Source: Truepera sp. (GTDB lineage: Bacteria; Deinococcota; Deinococci; Deinococcales; Trueperaceae). Taken from it: a stretch of DNA of 64,000 nucleotides. The notes under the pieces were generated by a model. That model searched no databases, had not been told where the DNA came from, and was given only the letters and a program-made list of their open reading frames with translations. This document shows, piece after piece, positions 48,034-56,246 of the stretch (position 1 is its first letter; the number at the start of each line of letters is the position of its first letter). Both the position numbers and the translations under genes were made by a program. Where the stretch lies: NCBI GenBank assembly GCA_032027045.1, contig JAVSMU010000001.1, forward strand, positions 1,306,646-1,370,645. The letters are read 5' to 3'.

Positions 48034-49602
48034 TTGAAGACCATGGCGCGGTTGAGCCGGGGGGAAGCTCTCTTAACGGGTAAGGCGACAAGGCTGGGGC
48101 AGGAAACGCGGCAGGAATCCGAAGCGCGGCAGGCATCCGACGCGCGGCGGTGGCCTGAAGGTGCGCAGGCATCTGCCTCGCGGCAGTGGCCTGAAGCAGC
48201 GCAGGGATCCCAAGCGCGGCAGCGCCAGCAACTCACGCCCGTCCTCGAGGCGGGGCCGGTGTTAGGAGCGGAACTCGGCTACCGCGACATAGACGACCTG
48301 ATCGACGGGCCGGTCCTCGATCCTCGCACCCCACGGTGGTGGTTCATCGGCATCGCCATCTCGGGCAGCCTGCTGGTACTCTTCCTGGTCGCCGTCGTCC
48401 AGACCATCACGGTCGGCGTCGGCTCCTTCGGCGACACCATCCCCTCTGCCTGGGGCTTCCCGATCATCAACCTGGTGTGGTGGATCGGCATCGCGCACGC
48501 CGGCACCCTCATCTCGGCCATCTTGCTACTCACGCGCCAGGAGTGGCGCAGCTCGATCAACCGCTTCGCGGAGGCGATGACGCTGTTCGCCGTAACGTGT
48601 GCGGGCATCTATCCGATCCTCCACATGGGTCGGCCCTGGGCGTTCTACTGGCTTGCGCCGTACCCGGATACCTTCGGGCTCTTCCCTCAGTTCCGCAGTC
48701 CGTTGGCTTGGGACTTCTTCGCCATTCCGACCTACGCCATCGTTTCGGCGCTCTTCTGGTACGTCGGCCTATTGCCGGACGTGGCAACGCTGCGCGATAG
48801 GGCCAGGTCGAACACCGCCAGGCTTGCCTACGGTCTCCTGTCGCTCGGTTGGTGCGGCTCGGCGAAACACTGGCAGCGCTACCGGCGCTCTTACCTCCTC
48901 TTGGCCGCCATCGGCACGGCCCTGGTGGTGTCGGTGGAAAGTACCGTCAACTTCGACTTCTCGTTCGCCGGCGTGCCCGGGTGGCACAACACGGCCGGGC
49001 CGCTCTACTTCGTTGCGGGCGCGATGTTCACGGGCTTCGCCATGGTCCTCATCCTCGCCATCCCGATCCGCCGCGCTTTCGGTCTCCAACAGGTCATAAC
49101 CAGCACCCACCTGAACAACTGCGCCAAGCTGATGCTCGCTCTTGGCCTGGTCGTCGTATACGGCCACGCCCTGGAGTTCTTCGACGCGGCTTACAGCGGG
49201 AGTGCCGCAGAGCAGTTCGTTGCCGCCAGTCGCGTGAGTGGGCCGTACGGCTTCGCCTTCTGGCTGGCCCTGCTGGCCTTCGTCGCCATCCAGCCACTCT
49301 GGTTCCGCCGCTTCCGGACGCAGCCAGGTGTCCTCCTCGTCATCTCGATAATCGTGCTCGTGGGTATGTGGTTCGACAGCTTCATGATCATCGTGGGCAG
49401 CCTCAGCCGCGACTATCTGCCGTCTTCGTGGCACATCTACGTGCCCACGTTCTGGGACTACGCGCTCTTCGCGGGCTCGTTCGGCCTGTTCTTCACGCTG
49501 TACCTCGTGTTCCTGCGCTTCTTGCCGGTCGTGAACCTGAGCGAGGTCAAGTCTTTGCTACACTATCGTCGTAGGTCCGCGGCAGAGCCCGATCGGCTCT
49601 AG
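48034..49602 (+). CDS. NrfD/PsrC-type (ActC-like) membrane protein
   Basis: 522 residues. From about residue 100, ten hydrophobic helices: [40 protein letters not shown] and [20 protein letters not shown] are NrfD/ActC motifs, including the conserved His and Glu/Asp near the quinol site. NrfD proteins exchange electrons between quinol and an iron-sulfur or cytochrome partner. No FeS, molybdopterin or cytochrome gene adjoins, so its partner is elsewhere. The first 75 residues form a hydrophilic repeat tail (see repeat entry). A GTG at 48257 could be the true start, giving the conventional N-terminus. ATG 48034 lacks a clear ribosome binding site. Confidence 0.82.
   Translation: MKTMARLSRGEALLTGKATRLGQETRQESEARQASDARRWPEGAQASASRQWPEAAQGSQARQRQQLTPVLEAGPVLGAELGYRDIDDLIDGPVLDPRTPRWWFIGIAISGSLLVLFLVAVVQTITVGVGSFGDTIPSAWGFPIINLVWWIGIAHAGTLISAILLLTRQEWRSSINRFAEAMTLFAVTCAGIYPILHMGRPWAFYWLAPYPDTFGLFPQFRSPLAWDFFAIPTYAIVSALFWYVGLLPDVATLRDRARSNTARLAYGLLSLGWCGSAKHWQRYRRSYLLLAAIGTALVVSVESTVNFDFSFAGVPGWHNTAGPLYFVAGAMFTGFAMVLILAIPIRRAFGLQQVITSTHLNNCAKLMLALGLVVVYGHALEFFDAAYSGSAAEQFVAASRVSGPYGFAFWLALLAFVAIQPLWFRRFRTQPGVLLVISIIVLVGMWFDSFMIIVGSLSRDYLPSSWHIYVPTFWDYALFAGSFGLFFTLYLVFLRFLPVVNLSEVKSLLHYRRRSAAEPDRL
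48107..48228 (+). repeat. 18-bp coding minisatellite in the NrfD-like gene
   Basis: Almost seven units of 18 bp (starts 48107, 48125, 48143, 48161, 48179, 48197, 48215), consensus near CGCGGCAGTGGCCTGAAG. They encode hexapeptides such as [24 protein letters not shown] and AQGSQA. The unit is a multiple of three so the frame is kept. Confidence 0.75.
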
Positions 49603-50324
49603 GCTCCAGCTTGCGCGAGCCGGCGGCGTAGCTCGATGACGGTCTTGACGATGCGGTCGCACCTCTCGCCGTCGAACGCGAATGCGCCGTTCAGGCCGAC
49701 GTCCAACGTGCCCGCGAGGCTCGTTCGGAGAAGCTTGCGAGCGCGGAAGGCGCGGGTGCGCACCGTGCCCACCGGTATCCCGAGGGCCTCGGCGACGTCC
49801 CTGGCGCTGAGCCCCTCCACCTCCCTCAGCATGAAGACGGTGCGGAACTCATCGGGTAGTAAGTCGATCTGCTGCTCGATGAGGCCGCGAACCTGGGCTC
49901 GCTGGGCCGACTGCTCCGGGCCATCACCGGGTTCATCGGCCAGCGCCAACTGCATCTTCGGATCCTTTGAAGTCATGACATCTTCCAGGGGGATGGTGCG
50001 CACTTTGGCGCGGCGCAGCCGGCCCAAAGCCTCGTTGGTGACGATCCGCACCAGCCAGGTCGAGAGTTTGCTTTCCGCTCGGAACGAGTCTAGCGCCAAC
50101 CAGGCGCGCAAGAACGCATCCTGGACAGCCTCCTCGGCCCCCTCGTCGCTCTTGAGGATGCTGCGGGCCGTGCGGAACAATAGTTGGTTATGGCGGCGCA
50201 TGATCGTCTCGAACGCTGCCTCATCACCTGAAGCGGCGCGCGCGACGAGCTCCGCTTCAGGCTCTTCCGTGACGACAGGGGTTCGCAAGGCTTGCGTCTG
50301 AGAAACGATGGGCATGGCCTCCAT
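49599..50324 (-). CDS. RNA polymerase sigma-70 family factor (ECF/RpoE-like)
   Basis: 241 residues. Region 2 (about 24-100): FETIMRRHNQLLFRTARSIL and GAEEAVQDAFLRAWLALDSF then STWLVRIVTNEALGRLRR. Region 4 (about 150-200): IDLLPDEFRTVFMLREVEGL then SARDVAEALGIPVGTVRTRA. It has the ECF two-domain form with a longer acidic linker and a C-terminal extension of about 35 residues with FDGERCDRIV. It directs polymerase to a small regulon. It overlaps the last 4 bp of the convergent NrfD-like gene. No anti-sigma gene is adjacent; the upstream gene in the operon encodes a secreted helical protein. Confidence 0.86.
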   Translation of the reverse strand: MEAMPIVSQTQALRTPVVTEEPEAELVARAASGDEAAFETIMRRHNQLLFRTARSILKSDEGAEEAVQDAFLRAWLALDSFRAESKLSTWLVRIVTNEALGRLRRAKVRTIPLEDVMTSKDPKMQLALADEPGDGPEQSAQRAQVRGLIEQQIDLLPDEFRTVFMLREVEGLSARDVAEALGIPVGTVRTRAFRARKLLRTSLAGTLDVGLNGAFAFDGERCDRIVKTVIELRRRLAQAGA

Positions 50325-50383
50325 CCGAGCCTTGTTGCCACTCCAGCCCAGGCTCCGCGGTAGAACGGTACTCGCCCCCATTA

Positions 50384-51073
50384 TCAGCCCAGGAACCTCT
50401 CCGGAAACGCCGCGATGAGACCGTTCGTCAACGCGTCGGCCAGCATCATCATGTGCGCTTCGGCCTTGCCGTACTCGGCGATCCCCTCCGCGTAACGGCC
50501 CTCGAGCAGTGCCGTGGCGTAGACGAGTGTGGTGTCGATATGACCCTTGAGCATCTCACGCACGGTCGCCTGCGGCCAGTACGAGTTCGCTCCCGCCAGG
50601 AAGTCCGCGATCTCCTGAGCGTTGGCGTAAGCCACGGCGATGGCCGCGTCGGTTGCCGCCGCGTCTCCCGCCTTGGCCGCCTTCACTACTTCGACGGCGG
50701 CGCCTATGTGCGCCTGCAGCAGGTCGGTCAGGGAAGCGCCGGCATCTTCGCCGTAGAACGGCTTTATGGCGTTACCGATATCCACCTGGTTGTTCATCAG
50801 CCGCTCCGCCGTGGCCTCGAACGACGGCGACTCCGTCGCGAACGCAGTAACCGCGGCAAACGTCCACTCCATATGCTGCGCCCACAGTTCTCGCATGGCG
50901 TTGTTGAGCGAGAGCGCGCTGGCGCTGCCTATGACCGGGCTGGCATCAGCAGGATGATCGTTGTGAGCAAGGGCATGAGGGGCGCCGAACGCAAGAAAGA
51001 GGACGGCGACCGCTACGGCCGAGATGGCTAGGAACCGAGCGGGGAACCGCTCTAGGGTGAAAGTACGCAACAC
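50384..51073 (-). CDS. Secreted all-helical protein upstream of the sigma factor
   Basis: 229 residues from GTG 51073 (GGAGG 5 bases upstream). Signal peptide about 1-36 (cleavage near HALAH). The mature chain is helical: [80 protein letters not shown] and [20 protein letters not shown]. This is a four-helix-bundle family of secreted proteins in Bacilli and other bacteria that I recall but cannot name; some databases label members misleadingly as acetylglutamate kinase. Repeated His/Glu could bind metal ([20 protein letters not shown]). Function unknown. It lies 60 bp upstream of the sigma gene. Confidence 0.72.
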   Translation of the reverse strand: MLRTFTLERFPARFLAISAVAVAVLFLAFGAPHALAHNDHPADASPVIGSASALSLNNAMRELWAQHMEWTFAAVTAFATESPSFEATAERLMNNQVDIGNAIKPFYGEDAGASLTDLLQAHIGAAVEVVKAAKAGDAAATDAAIAVAYANAQEIADFLAGANSYWPQATVREMLKGHIDTTLVYATALLEGRYAEGIAEYGKAEAHMMMLADALTNGLIAAFPERFLG

Positions 51074-51503
51074 GACAACCTCCAGGGTCTAGGAATGACC
51101 AGTGAACGAAACTCCTGCACGAGGCCCTGATGCCTCGTTGCCGCTCGCTCTATTCCGTTAGATGCACCGAGCGGCCGAAGCGTTCCCGGAGGACGAAGGG
51201 GCGGGTGCGGGTAACATTGTCTACCCGCTCAGCAGCGCACGGTTTGCTCCGTTGAACGTCGGCCAGGTGGGCTGGAGGGGAGGTAACCGGTGCAGCCACG
51301 TGAAACGTGAGGCGCCGCATGTTCTCCGGAGTTGACCGGACCTCTATGTCTGATATCTTCGCTTACCACCGTTGTGTGCTCCGAACGCGAAATTGCACCG
51401 CCGATCAACGGCAAGATGAACTAACACACATGAGCAAGCTATGTAAGAAGACCGTCATCATGCTTCGCTACCATGGTCGCAAGATAGCGTTACGGAGGGC
51501 ACG
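51074..51503. other. Intergenic stretch with a small hairpin, no convincing gene
   Basis: 430 bp between two divergent genes. The only clear structure is ACGAGGC-N6-GCCTCGT at 51119-51138, in the leader of the secreted-protein/sigma operon. Short frames near 51307-51500 have no family resemblance. Confidence 0.4.
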
Positions 51504-51875
51504 ATGGACACTTTCAATCCTTTCAGGTTCGATGGCAGGATCGGGCGGCTTCAGTACTTCGGTTTCGGTGTGATCTGGGGCGTGATCTTCTTCGTCATCT
51601 CATTGTTCATTGGTATCGGGGCTGACGATTATGGGAATGTCGGCGCCGGCGGTTCACTCGCTATCGTTGGACTACTGCTCACCTATTCCATTGCCGTAGT
51701 CAGCTACGGCGTCCGGCGGTTGCACGACTTCGATAAGAGTGGCTGGTGGTACCTGCTGACGTTCGTGCCGCTCGCGAACGCCGTGATGGCGTTGGTCCTG
51801 TTGTTCGCTCCTGGAACCCCGGGGGAGAACCGCTACGGTTATCGGGACACCGAGCGGGCAGCTTCGACCGTTTGA
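51504..51875 (+). CDS. DUF805 family membrane protein
   Basis: 123 residues with GGAGGGC just before the ATG. FNPFRFDGRIGRLQYFGFGV is the F-x-G-R-x-x-R-x-x-Y/F-W start of DUF805. YGVRRLHDFDKSGWWYLLTF is its central R-R-L-H-D-x-x-x-S-G-W motif, and LVLLFAPGTPGENRYG is its usual end (P-G-x-x-G-x-N-x-Y/F-G). It has three or four membrane helices. The function is unknown. It is a single gene. Confidence 0.9.
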   Translation: MDTFNPFRFDGRIGRLQYFGFGVIWGVIFFVISLFIGIGADDYGNVGAGGSLAIVGLLLTYSIAVVSYGVRRLHDFDKSGWWYLLTFVPLANAVMALVLLFAPGTPGENRYGYRDTERAASTV

Positions 51876-52072
51876 CCGGAGATCTGAAGGCCCGCAAGTG
51901 CCTGGACGTGAACCGCTTGAAGGGCGAACTCGACGACAGCAGTCTTCGGACTCGCCGGCGCCCGCTAGAGCAACTCTTCGACGTCGCCGACCAATAGCAA
52001 CTCCTCCTCGCCGCGGCTTGCGCTGAGACACTGCCTAGCACGGATTGTGTCGTCACTTGATACCGTGTTCAC

Positions 52073-52330
52073 ATGGCGAGTTCGTCCGGCCGCGTCAATA
52101 TCGTCTTGGACGCTGAATACGCTGAGAAACTGCGCATTCTGGCGGCCAGAACTCACGTCAGCCCGGGCACGTTGGCGCGGGCTCTGCTCTCGTCGGCCCT
52201 GGACGAGGCAGATCCGTCGCCGCGAAACGTCTCCGCGTTGCTGGATGACATCGACGGCGCGTTCGCCAAAGCTCAAGCCGGCTTGGAAGACGTAGCGAAG
52301 GGGCGCATGGTCCCGCTCAGTGAGATCTAG
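52073..52330 (+). CDS. Orphan ribbon-helix-helix antitoxin-like protein
   Basis: 85 residues. GRVNIVLDAEYAEKLRILAA then RTHVSPGTLARALLSSALDE is an RHH DNA-binding unit. LLDDIDGAFAKAQAGLEDVA is an acidic toxin-binding-like tail. Downstream there is no RelE/ParE gene; instead the relic of an RCC1-repeat gene on the other strand begins 40 bp away. It is likely an antitoxin that has lost its toxin, or a lone RHH regulator. Confidence 0.65.
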   Translation: MASSSGRVNIVLDAEYAEKLRILAARTHVSPGTLARALLSSALDEADPSPRNVSALLDDIDGAFAKAQAGLEDVAKGRMVPLSEI

Positions 52331-52369
52331 GACTAGGACCTGTGTCAAACCGGTCTTGAGGCCGGTGGC

Positions 52370-52743
52370 CTAAAGTCCGCTCACTCGTACAGGCTTGGTT
52401 TCCCGTGGCGACACAGTGCCGTTCCCAACTTGCCCAAAGTCGTTTTCTCCCCAGCCCCACAGACTGCCGTCCTCCAGCAAAGCCAACGAATGGCCATAGC
52501 TGGTGTCATGCTCACGACGTTCGATATTCCGATAATCGGCGCCGGCCGGTACCGATCGGCAAGGTCTTCATCGGCCAACTGCCCCCAGTTGTTCCTTCCA
52601 CAGGCCTGTACGGTGCCGTCCGTCAGTACCGCCAAGGCGTGGTACCAACCAGAAGCGACGCTCTTCACATTCGACAACCCTGGAACCGGCTCCGATTCGT
52701 GCCCGTACCTTCGCGAGAAGAAGTATGGTCGGCCTCGACTCAA
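52370..52743 (-). pseudogene. RCC1-repeat protein relic
   Basis: The reverse strand reads GLSNVKSVASGWYHALAVLT then DGTVQACGRNNWGQLADEDL, a canonical RCC1 blade. It continues to ISNVVS, then shifts frame and resumes with SYGHSLALLEDGSLWGWGEN then DFGQVGNGTVSPRET, ending VRVSGL at a stop (52370). Two or so blades survive of a normal seven, with one frameshift near 52520 and no start. Secreted RCC1-repeat proteins are common in environmental bacteria; this one is dead. Confidence 0.72.
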
Positions 52744-52809
52744 CTCTTAAGCATGGCACCGCGAAGGACAGCGGTGGAACCTGAACTATCGCCGGTGAGA
52801 GCCACAGCG

Positions 52810-53079
52810 TCATCCATTAGCGGCCTCGCTAACGACCTCAGCCAAAGACCGATCTTCCGACCTCACTGGCCGCTGCAGCATGATGTAGAACTGCTCCCTA
52901 CCGAAGATCGCCTCAGCGTCGAAGTTGACCATGTTGAACCCCGCGGCCCCAAGCACCTCCAACACGCGGAAGAAGCTCCGCCCACGCTTTATGTCGACCT
53001 CATTCACGTACCCATGATCGACCTGAGCATGGCTCTCGCCCTTCAGGAATCCGATCCGTACCAGAACGAACTCGTTCAC
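52810..53079 (-). CDS. Small protein of unknown function
   Basis: 89 residues from GTG 53079, with AAGGAGGAG about 9 bases upstream. NEFVLVRIGFLKGESHAQVD then HGYVNEVDIKRGRSFFRVLE and FNMVNFDAEAIFGREQFYIM looks like a compact alpha/beta domain. The strong ribosome binding site and coherent composition support a real gene. I recognise no family. It lies between the RCC1 relic and the repeat-rich secreted protein gene. Confidence 0.55.
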   Translation of the reverse strand: MNEFVLVRIGFLKGESHAQVDHGYVNEVDIKRGRSFFRVLEVLGAAGFNMVNFDAEAIFGREQFYIMLQRPVRSEDRSLAEVVSEAANG

Positions 53080-53206
53080 TCGACAACTCCTCCTTGACCA
53101 AGACTGGCCTTTTCCACCAGGCTACCGGAGTTGCGGCGATCGGCGGGACTCGTTCAGAAGATGAGCGGGTGCAAAGAGCCCGGCGTCACGATGGACGCCC
53201 TGTTCT

Positions 53207-54679
53207 TTACATACCCGCCGGCCCGGCCCGCCGGTACGCGAGTCGTACCTCTTCACCGCGTGAGTTCTTACCGCTCGTCGTGAACGTATCGGGAGTCTGA
53301 AACGTGACTCGGAACGTGCGGATGATGTCCTCCGGCTTCGCGGGCTGGCAGCTACCCCGCACGCACATCTGGGGCGAGTGGTTCGTCACCTGCAACAGAA
53401 CCATGCCCTCCGGCGAGACGGTGAAAGTCCCCTCGTATAACGCCACCGGCTTGCCATCTTGGGAGAAGTCGTGGCGCCACGAGCCGTTCGCTCCGAAGGT
53501 AGAGAACACCGTGAACGTCAGGCTGGCATCGATCTTCTGTTCGGCCTGCCACACCCCCGTTAGGTTCGAGGCCGACACCGGTGCGGTCGGCGCACCTCCT
53601 CCTAGCGGATTTGCCCCCGGCACCGGCGGGAAACCACCACCGGCAGGCGGCACCGGCGGGAAACCACCACCAGCTGGCGGCGGCGGGAAACCACCACCGG
53701 TAGGCGGCATCGGCGGGAACCCACCACCAGCTGGCGGCGGCGGGAAGCCGTCCCCAGCTGGCGGCGCCATCGGCGGCACCGCACTCGGAACGCCGAATCC
53801 CGGGACCTGCGAGCTGCCGCCGGCAGCCGCGCTTCGGCGGTACACCGTCTGCTCGCCCGATTGAGTATCCGTGGCCACGATCGTGTCGGCGTCCTGAAAG
53901 TACACCTGATCAGCCCCGCTGCTATCGGCCATCAGGTTGTCCTGGCACTGACCTCTGAAACAGACTTGGGGAGAGCGACTCGTCTCCTGGTACTGCAAGA
54001 CCCCGTCTTGCGAGAAGGTGTAGGGCCCGCCGAAGTACGCGAGTGGTTGTCCCTCCGCCACGAAGTCCACCCGCCAAGTGCCGCTGGCGTCTAGCTTGAG
54101 TTCGATCGTGAACGGCGTACCGTCATCGAACTGGTCTTCGGTTCGCCAAGTGCCCGTTATGTCACCCTGCTGTTGCCCAAGCGGCCCGGGCATCGCCTGC
54201 TGGGGCGGGGCAGCTGGTTGCGGCAAACCCCCACCTCCTCCGGGCATCCCAGGTTGGTTGGCGTCCGGAGGCGCGGGCGGGTAAGGTACCCCGCCTCCCG
54301 CCGGAGGAGTTTGTATGCGGTGAGCCTGGTACTGCTCATACGAGCCTTGTTGCGGCTGACCCGTTGCATCGACCTGGAACAGCCAGATGAGGAGTGTGGT
54401 GTCGTCCGGCTGAAGCTGAGCCGCGAAGCCGTGCACCTCTCCGTCCAGGAAGAATGTGCCCTGGGCGTTCCGCTGGTCGCTGACGATATTGAGCGGCAAG
54501 GGCGCGGCCTGACCCTGCAACACTCCCGTAAGCCGGCCGTCAGCTTGTTGTTCGAAGATCACCCGGAAACCGATCTCCGTCTCCTGCCATGCACCGACGA
54601 GCGGATGTTGTGCCGCCGCAGCAAGCGGCAACGCCAGGATGGCTAGCAATATGAGCGTCCTACCAGGGGTCGTGCGCAT
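53207..54679 (-). CDS. Secreted three-domain protein with Gly/Pro repeat linkers
   Basis: 490 residues. Signal peptide about 1-23 (cleavage AAAAQ-H). Three similar beta domains each begin with a G-x-W strand: VGAWQETEIGFRVIFEQQ (about 27-120), ITGTWRTEDQFDDGTPFTIE (about 173-280) and LTGVWQAEQKIDASLTFTVF (about 370-485). Domains two and three share SPQ(V/M)C(F/V)RG(Q/S)CQ with two cysteines and a GxWRxDF strand. They are joined by linkers rich in Pro, Gly and Gln, the second made of PPAGGGFPP-type repeats. The fold resembles lipocalin-like small barrels. It is probably exported. Function unknown. Confidence 0.72.
   Translation of the reverse strand: MRTTPGRTLILLAILALPLAAAAQHPLVGAWQETEIGFRVIFEQQADGRLTGVLQGQAAPLPLNIVSDQRNAQGTFFLDGEVHGFAAQLQPDDTTLLIWLFQVDATGQPQQGSYEQYQAHRIQTPPAGGGVPYPPAPPDANQPGMPGGGGGLPQPAAPPQQAMPGPLGQQQGDITGTWRTEDQFDDGTPFTIELKLDASGTWRVDFVAEGQPLAYFGGPYTFSQDGVLQYQETSRSPQVCFRGQCQDNLMADSSGADQVYFQDADTIVATDTQSGEQTVYRRSAAAGGSSQVPGFGVPSAVPPMAPPAGDGFPPPPAGGGFPPMPPTGGGFPPPPAGGGFPPVPPAGGGFPPVPGANPLGGGAPTAPVSASNLTGVWQAEQKIDASLTFTVFSTFGANGSWRHDFSQDGKPVALYEGTFTVSPEGMVLLQVTNHSPQMCVRGSCQPAKPEDIIRTFRVTFQTPDTFTTSGKNSRGEEVRLAYRRAGPAGM
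53620..53765 (-). repeat. 27/30-bp coding repeats for Gly/Pro linker
   Basis: Five consecutive units encode FPPPPAGGG, FPPMPPTGGG, FPPPPAGGG, FPPVPPAGGG and FPPVPG. Lengths alternate between 27 and 30 bp, so the higher-order period is 57 bp. The frame is kept. Confidence 0.7.
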
Positions 54680-54715
54680 GGTCGCCTCCTGCCCTACAGA
54701 TAAGGCGAGAGCCCT

Positions 54716-54739
54716 TAAACCTGAGTTAAATCAGGTTTA
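54716..54739. promoter_or_regulatory. Palindrome TAAACCTGA-N6-TCAGGTTTA
   Basis: Perfect 9-bp arms around GTTAAA, centred about 50 bp upstream of the secreted three-domain gene start. The AT-rich palindrome in GC-rich DNA is a good operator candidate for a dimeric repressor or activator. Confidence 0.5.
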
Positions 54740-54828
54740 GCACCATCGCTGGTTGCAGCTTCTACCGGAGCCGCACCCAACTCGCTAATGGCATGCGGTT
54801 GGCCGCGTCCGAACACGTGCTCGGACGC

Positions 54829-55244
54829 TTACCCGAAGCGCAATTCGTCGGCCAACCGCTGCGCGTACCCCGGCTCGATCCACCACGACACCGCCACTTC
54901 CCACGCCAAACGTGCCCTCTCGACCCGGATTCGCTTCACGCGGCCGTCCAGGCCCGAGAGTGGCACCTCATCCAAGAGGGCAACGTCAGCCCGCCCGCTA
55001 GCAACTCACCACTCCTGCTAGGCACGAAGCCTGGCACCACGAAGCCCATCCTCCGGGCGACACCCTGCACCGCTCCAAGCCAGTTGATCGCTTCGCTGCT
55101 ACGGGGGCCCCGTTTGGCTACTAGCTTCTCACCGTCGCGCTCGACCAGTAAGGAGCCGTTTCGGTTCCCGCCGACAAGTTGTCTGATGATGCGACAGTCG
55201 CCCCATGGCCGCAGTCGGTGCTCCCAGGAGCCTGACGGGTTCAC
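54829..55244 (-). pseudogene. Phosphotransferase-like (APH fold) relic with internal deletion
   Basis: From GTG 55244 the frame reads WGDCRIIRQLVGGNRNGSLL then VERDGEKLVAKRGPRSSEAI, the N-terminal lobe of aminoglycoside-phosphotransferase-like kinases. After about 54960 the frame shifts and the sequence jumps to ERARLAWEVAVSWWIEPGYA then QRLADELRFG, the far C-terminal helices of the same family, ending at a stop (54829). The catalytic loop (HGDLHPxN) and metal site are missing. About 150 codons have been lost. The gene is dead. Confidence 0.65.
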
Positions 55245-55308
55245 GCGCCTCAAGGTACGTGCCTTCTCGAACACCGCCGGCCCAAGCCGGCCCTGACGGC
55301 TGTAACAC

Positions 55309-55803
55309 CTATGGCTGACGCCCACCCGTCAACCTGGCATCCAGCCGCACCCGCTCCTGCCTGATGACCTCGAGGCGTTCGGCCTTCGGATGTAGCGGGT
55401 TTATCAGCACGTTCAAGTCATAAGGCATCACGAAGCTGGGCGCGAGTAACGCCAGGCTCCGTTTCTCGCGTAACCACGCCGTGCCGTACTCACGCGTGAG
55501 AAGCTCGGGGTCGTCACCGGGGGCGTCTTCGCGAAGCCGCAGGAGCTGTTCCGCCGACACCGTCTCGACGTCGTCCGGCAGATCGATCTCGATAAGCGTG
55601 CGCTCGCCGAAGTCGCTGGGCTGAACCAAGTGGGCAATCGTCTCGAGCGCGGCCAGGCTGGCGTTGGCCGCCGCGTATAGCACGGGGTGGCCCGGTTCGT
55701 TCCAGCGGTTGGCGGCAACCCGGCCGCCCGCCCCGTCGAGCGGATCGAAGCCCGGCGCCCGGGCGTAAGGGGCACTATGCGGGTAAATCCGCCACGCCCG
55801 CAA
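55309..55803 (-). CDS. RES-domain toxin (NAD+-degrading type)
   Basis: 164 residues from the TTG at 55803. RAWRIYPHSAPYARAPGFDP then GRVAANRWNEPGHPVLYAAA carries the R, N-R-W and Y of the RES active site. NASLAALETIAHLV has the conserved Glu. It ends NVLINPLHPKAERLEVIRQE. RES toxins such as MbcT/ParT degrade or use NAD+. It follows its Xre/MbcA-type antitoxin gene with a 1-bp gap. The TTG start and weak ribosome binding site suggest low toxin translation. Confidence 0.88.
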   Translation of the reverse strand: MRAWRIYPHSAPYARAPGFDPLDGAGGRVAANRWNEPGHPVLYAAANASLAALETIAHLVQPSDFGERTLIEIDLPDDVETVSAEQLLRLREDAPGDDPELLTREYGTAWLREKRSLALLAPSFVMPYDLNVLINPLHPKAERLEVIRQERVRLDARLTGGRQP

Positions 55804-55804
55804 G

Positions 55805-56200
55805 CTAGTAGGTTCCGTACTCGATCTGCAGCAGCTTGTTCTTGACTCGCTCGTAGCCCTTGACGGTCTCGAGCAGGTCGATGGGACGCTCGCCGCCCAG
55901 CGAGAGAACGGGCGAGGTGAGCCACTCGCGCGCCTTGGCTTCGCTGCCGAGCACGCGTTCGCCCAGGTCGAGCAGGGAGTCGAGCATCTCGACCTTGGCC
56001 GACTCAGCGTCCTCGAGCCTGCCCCTTTGGGCCCGGCGCTGGTAGGTGCGGAAGCTGACGCCGATGTACTCGGCCATCTGCTCGTTGGTGGCGCCCAGGC
56101 GCTCGCGGACGCTCTCCGAGAACTCGAACGGCCGCTCGGCGAAGACGGTGGTCGCCCGCTTCGCCGCCGCGCTTCGTTGCCCGCTTGTGATGCTCGTCAT
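55805..56200 (-). CDS. Xre/MbcA/ParS-type antitoxin (DUF2384)
   Basis: 131 residues from ATG 56200. SESVRERLGATNEQMAEYIG then VSFRTYQRRAQRGRLEDAES is the HTH half. LLDLGERVLGSEAKAREWLT then SPVLSLGGERPIDLLETVKG is the C-terminal toxin-binding domain DUF2384. The conserved W-L-x-x-P-x-x-x-L-G-G-x-x-P-x-D-L motif is intact. It neutralises the RES toxin by blocking NAD+ access and probably represses the operon. Confidence 0.88.
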   Translation of the reverse strand: MTSITSGQRSAAAKRATTVFAERPFEFSESVRERLGATNEQMAEYIGVSFRTYQRRAQRGRLEDAESAKVEMLDSLLDLGERVLGSEAKAREWLTSPVLSLGGERPIDLLETVKGYERVKNKLLQIEYGTY

Positions 56201-56246
56201 GATCGTCGCCCGCCTCCCTTCCGTCAATGTGACGCATCATTATACG

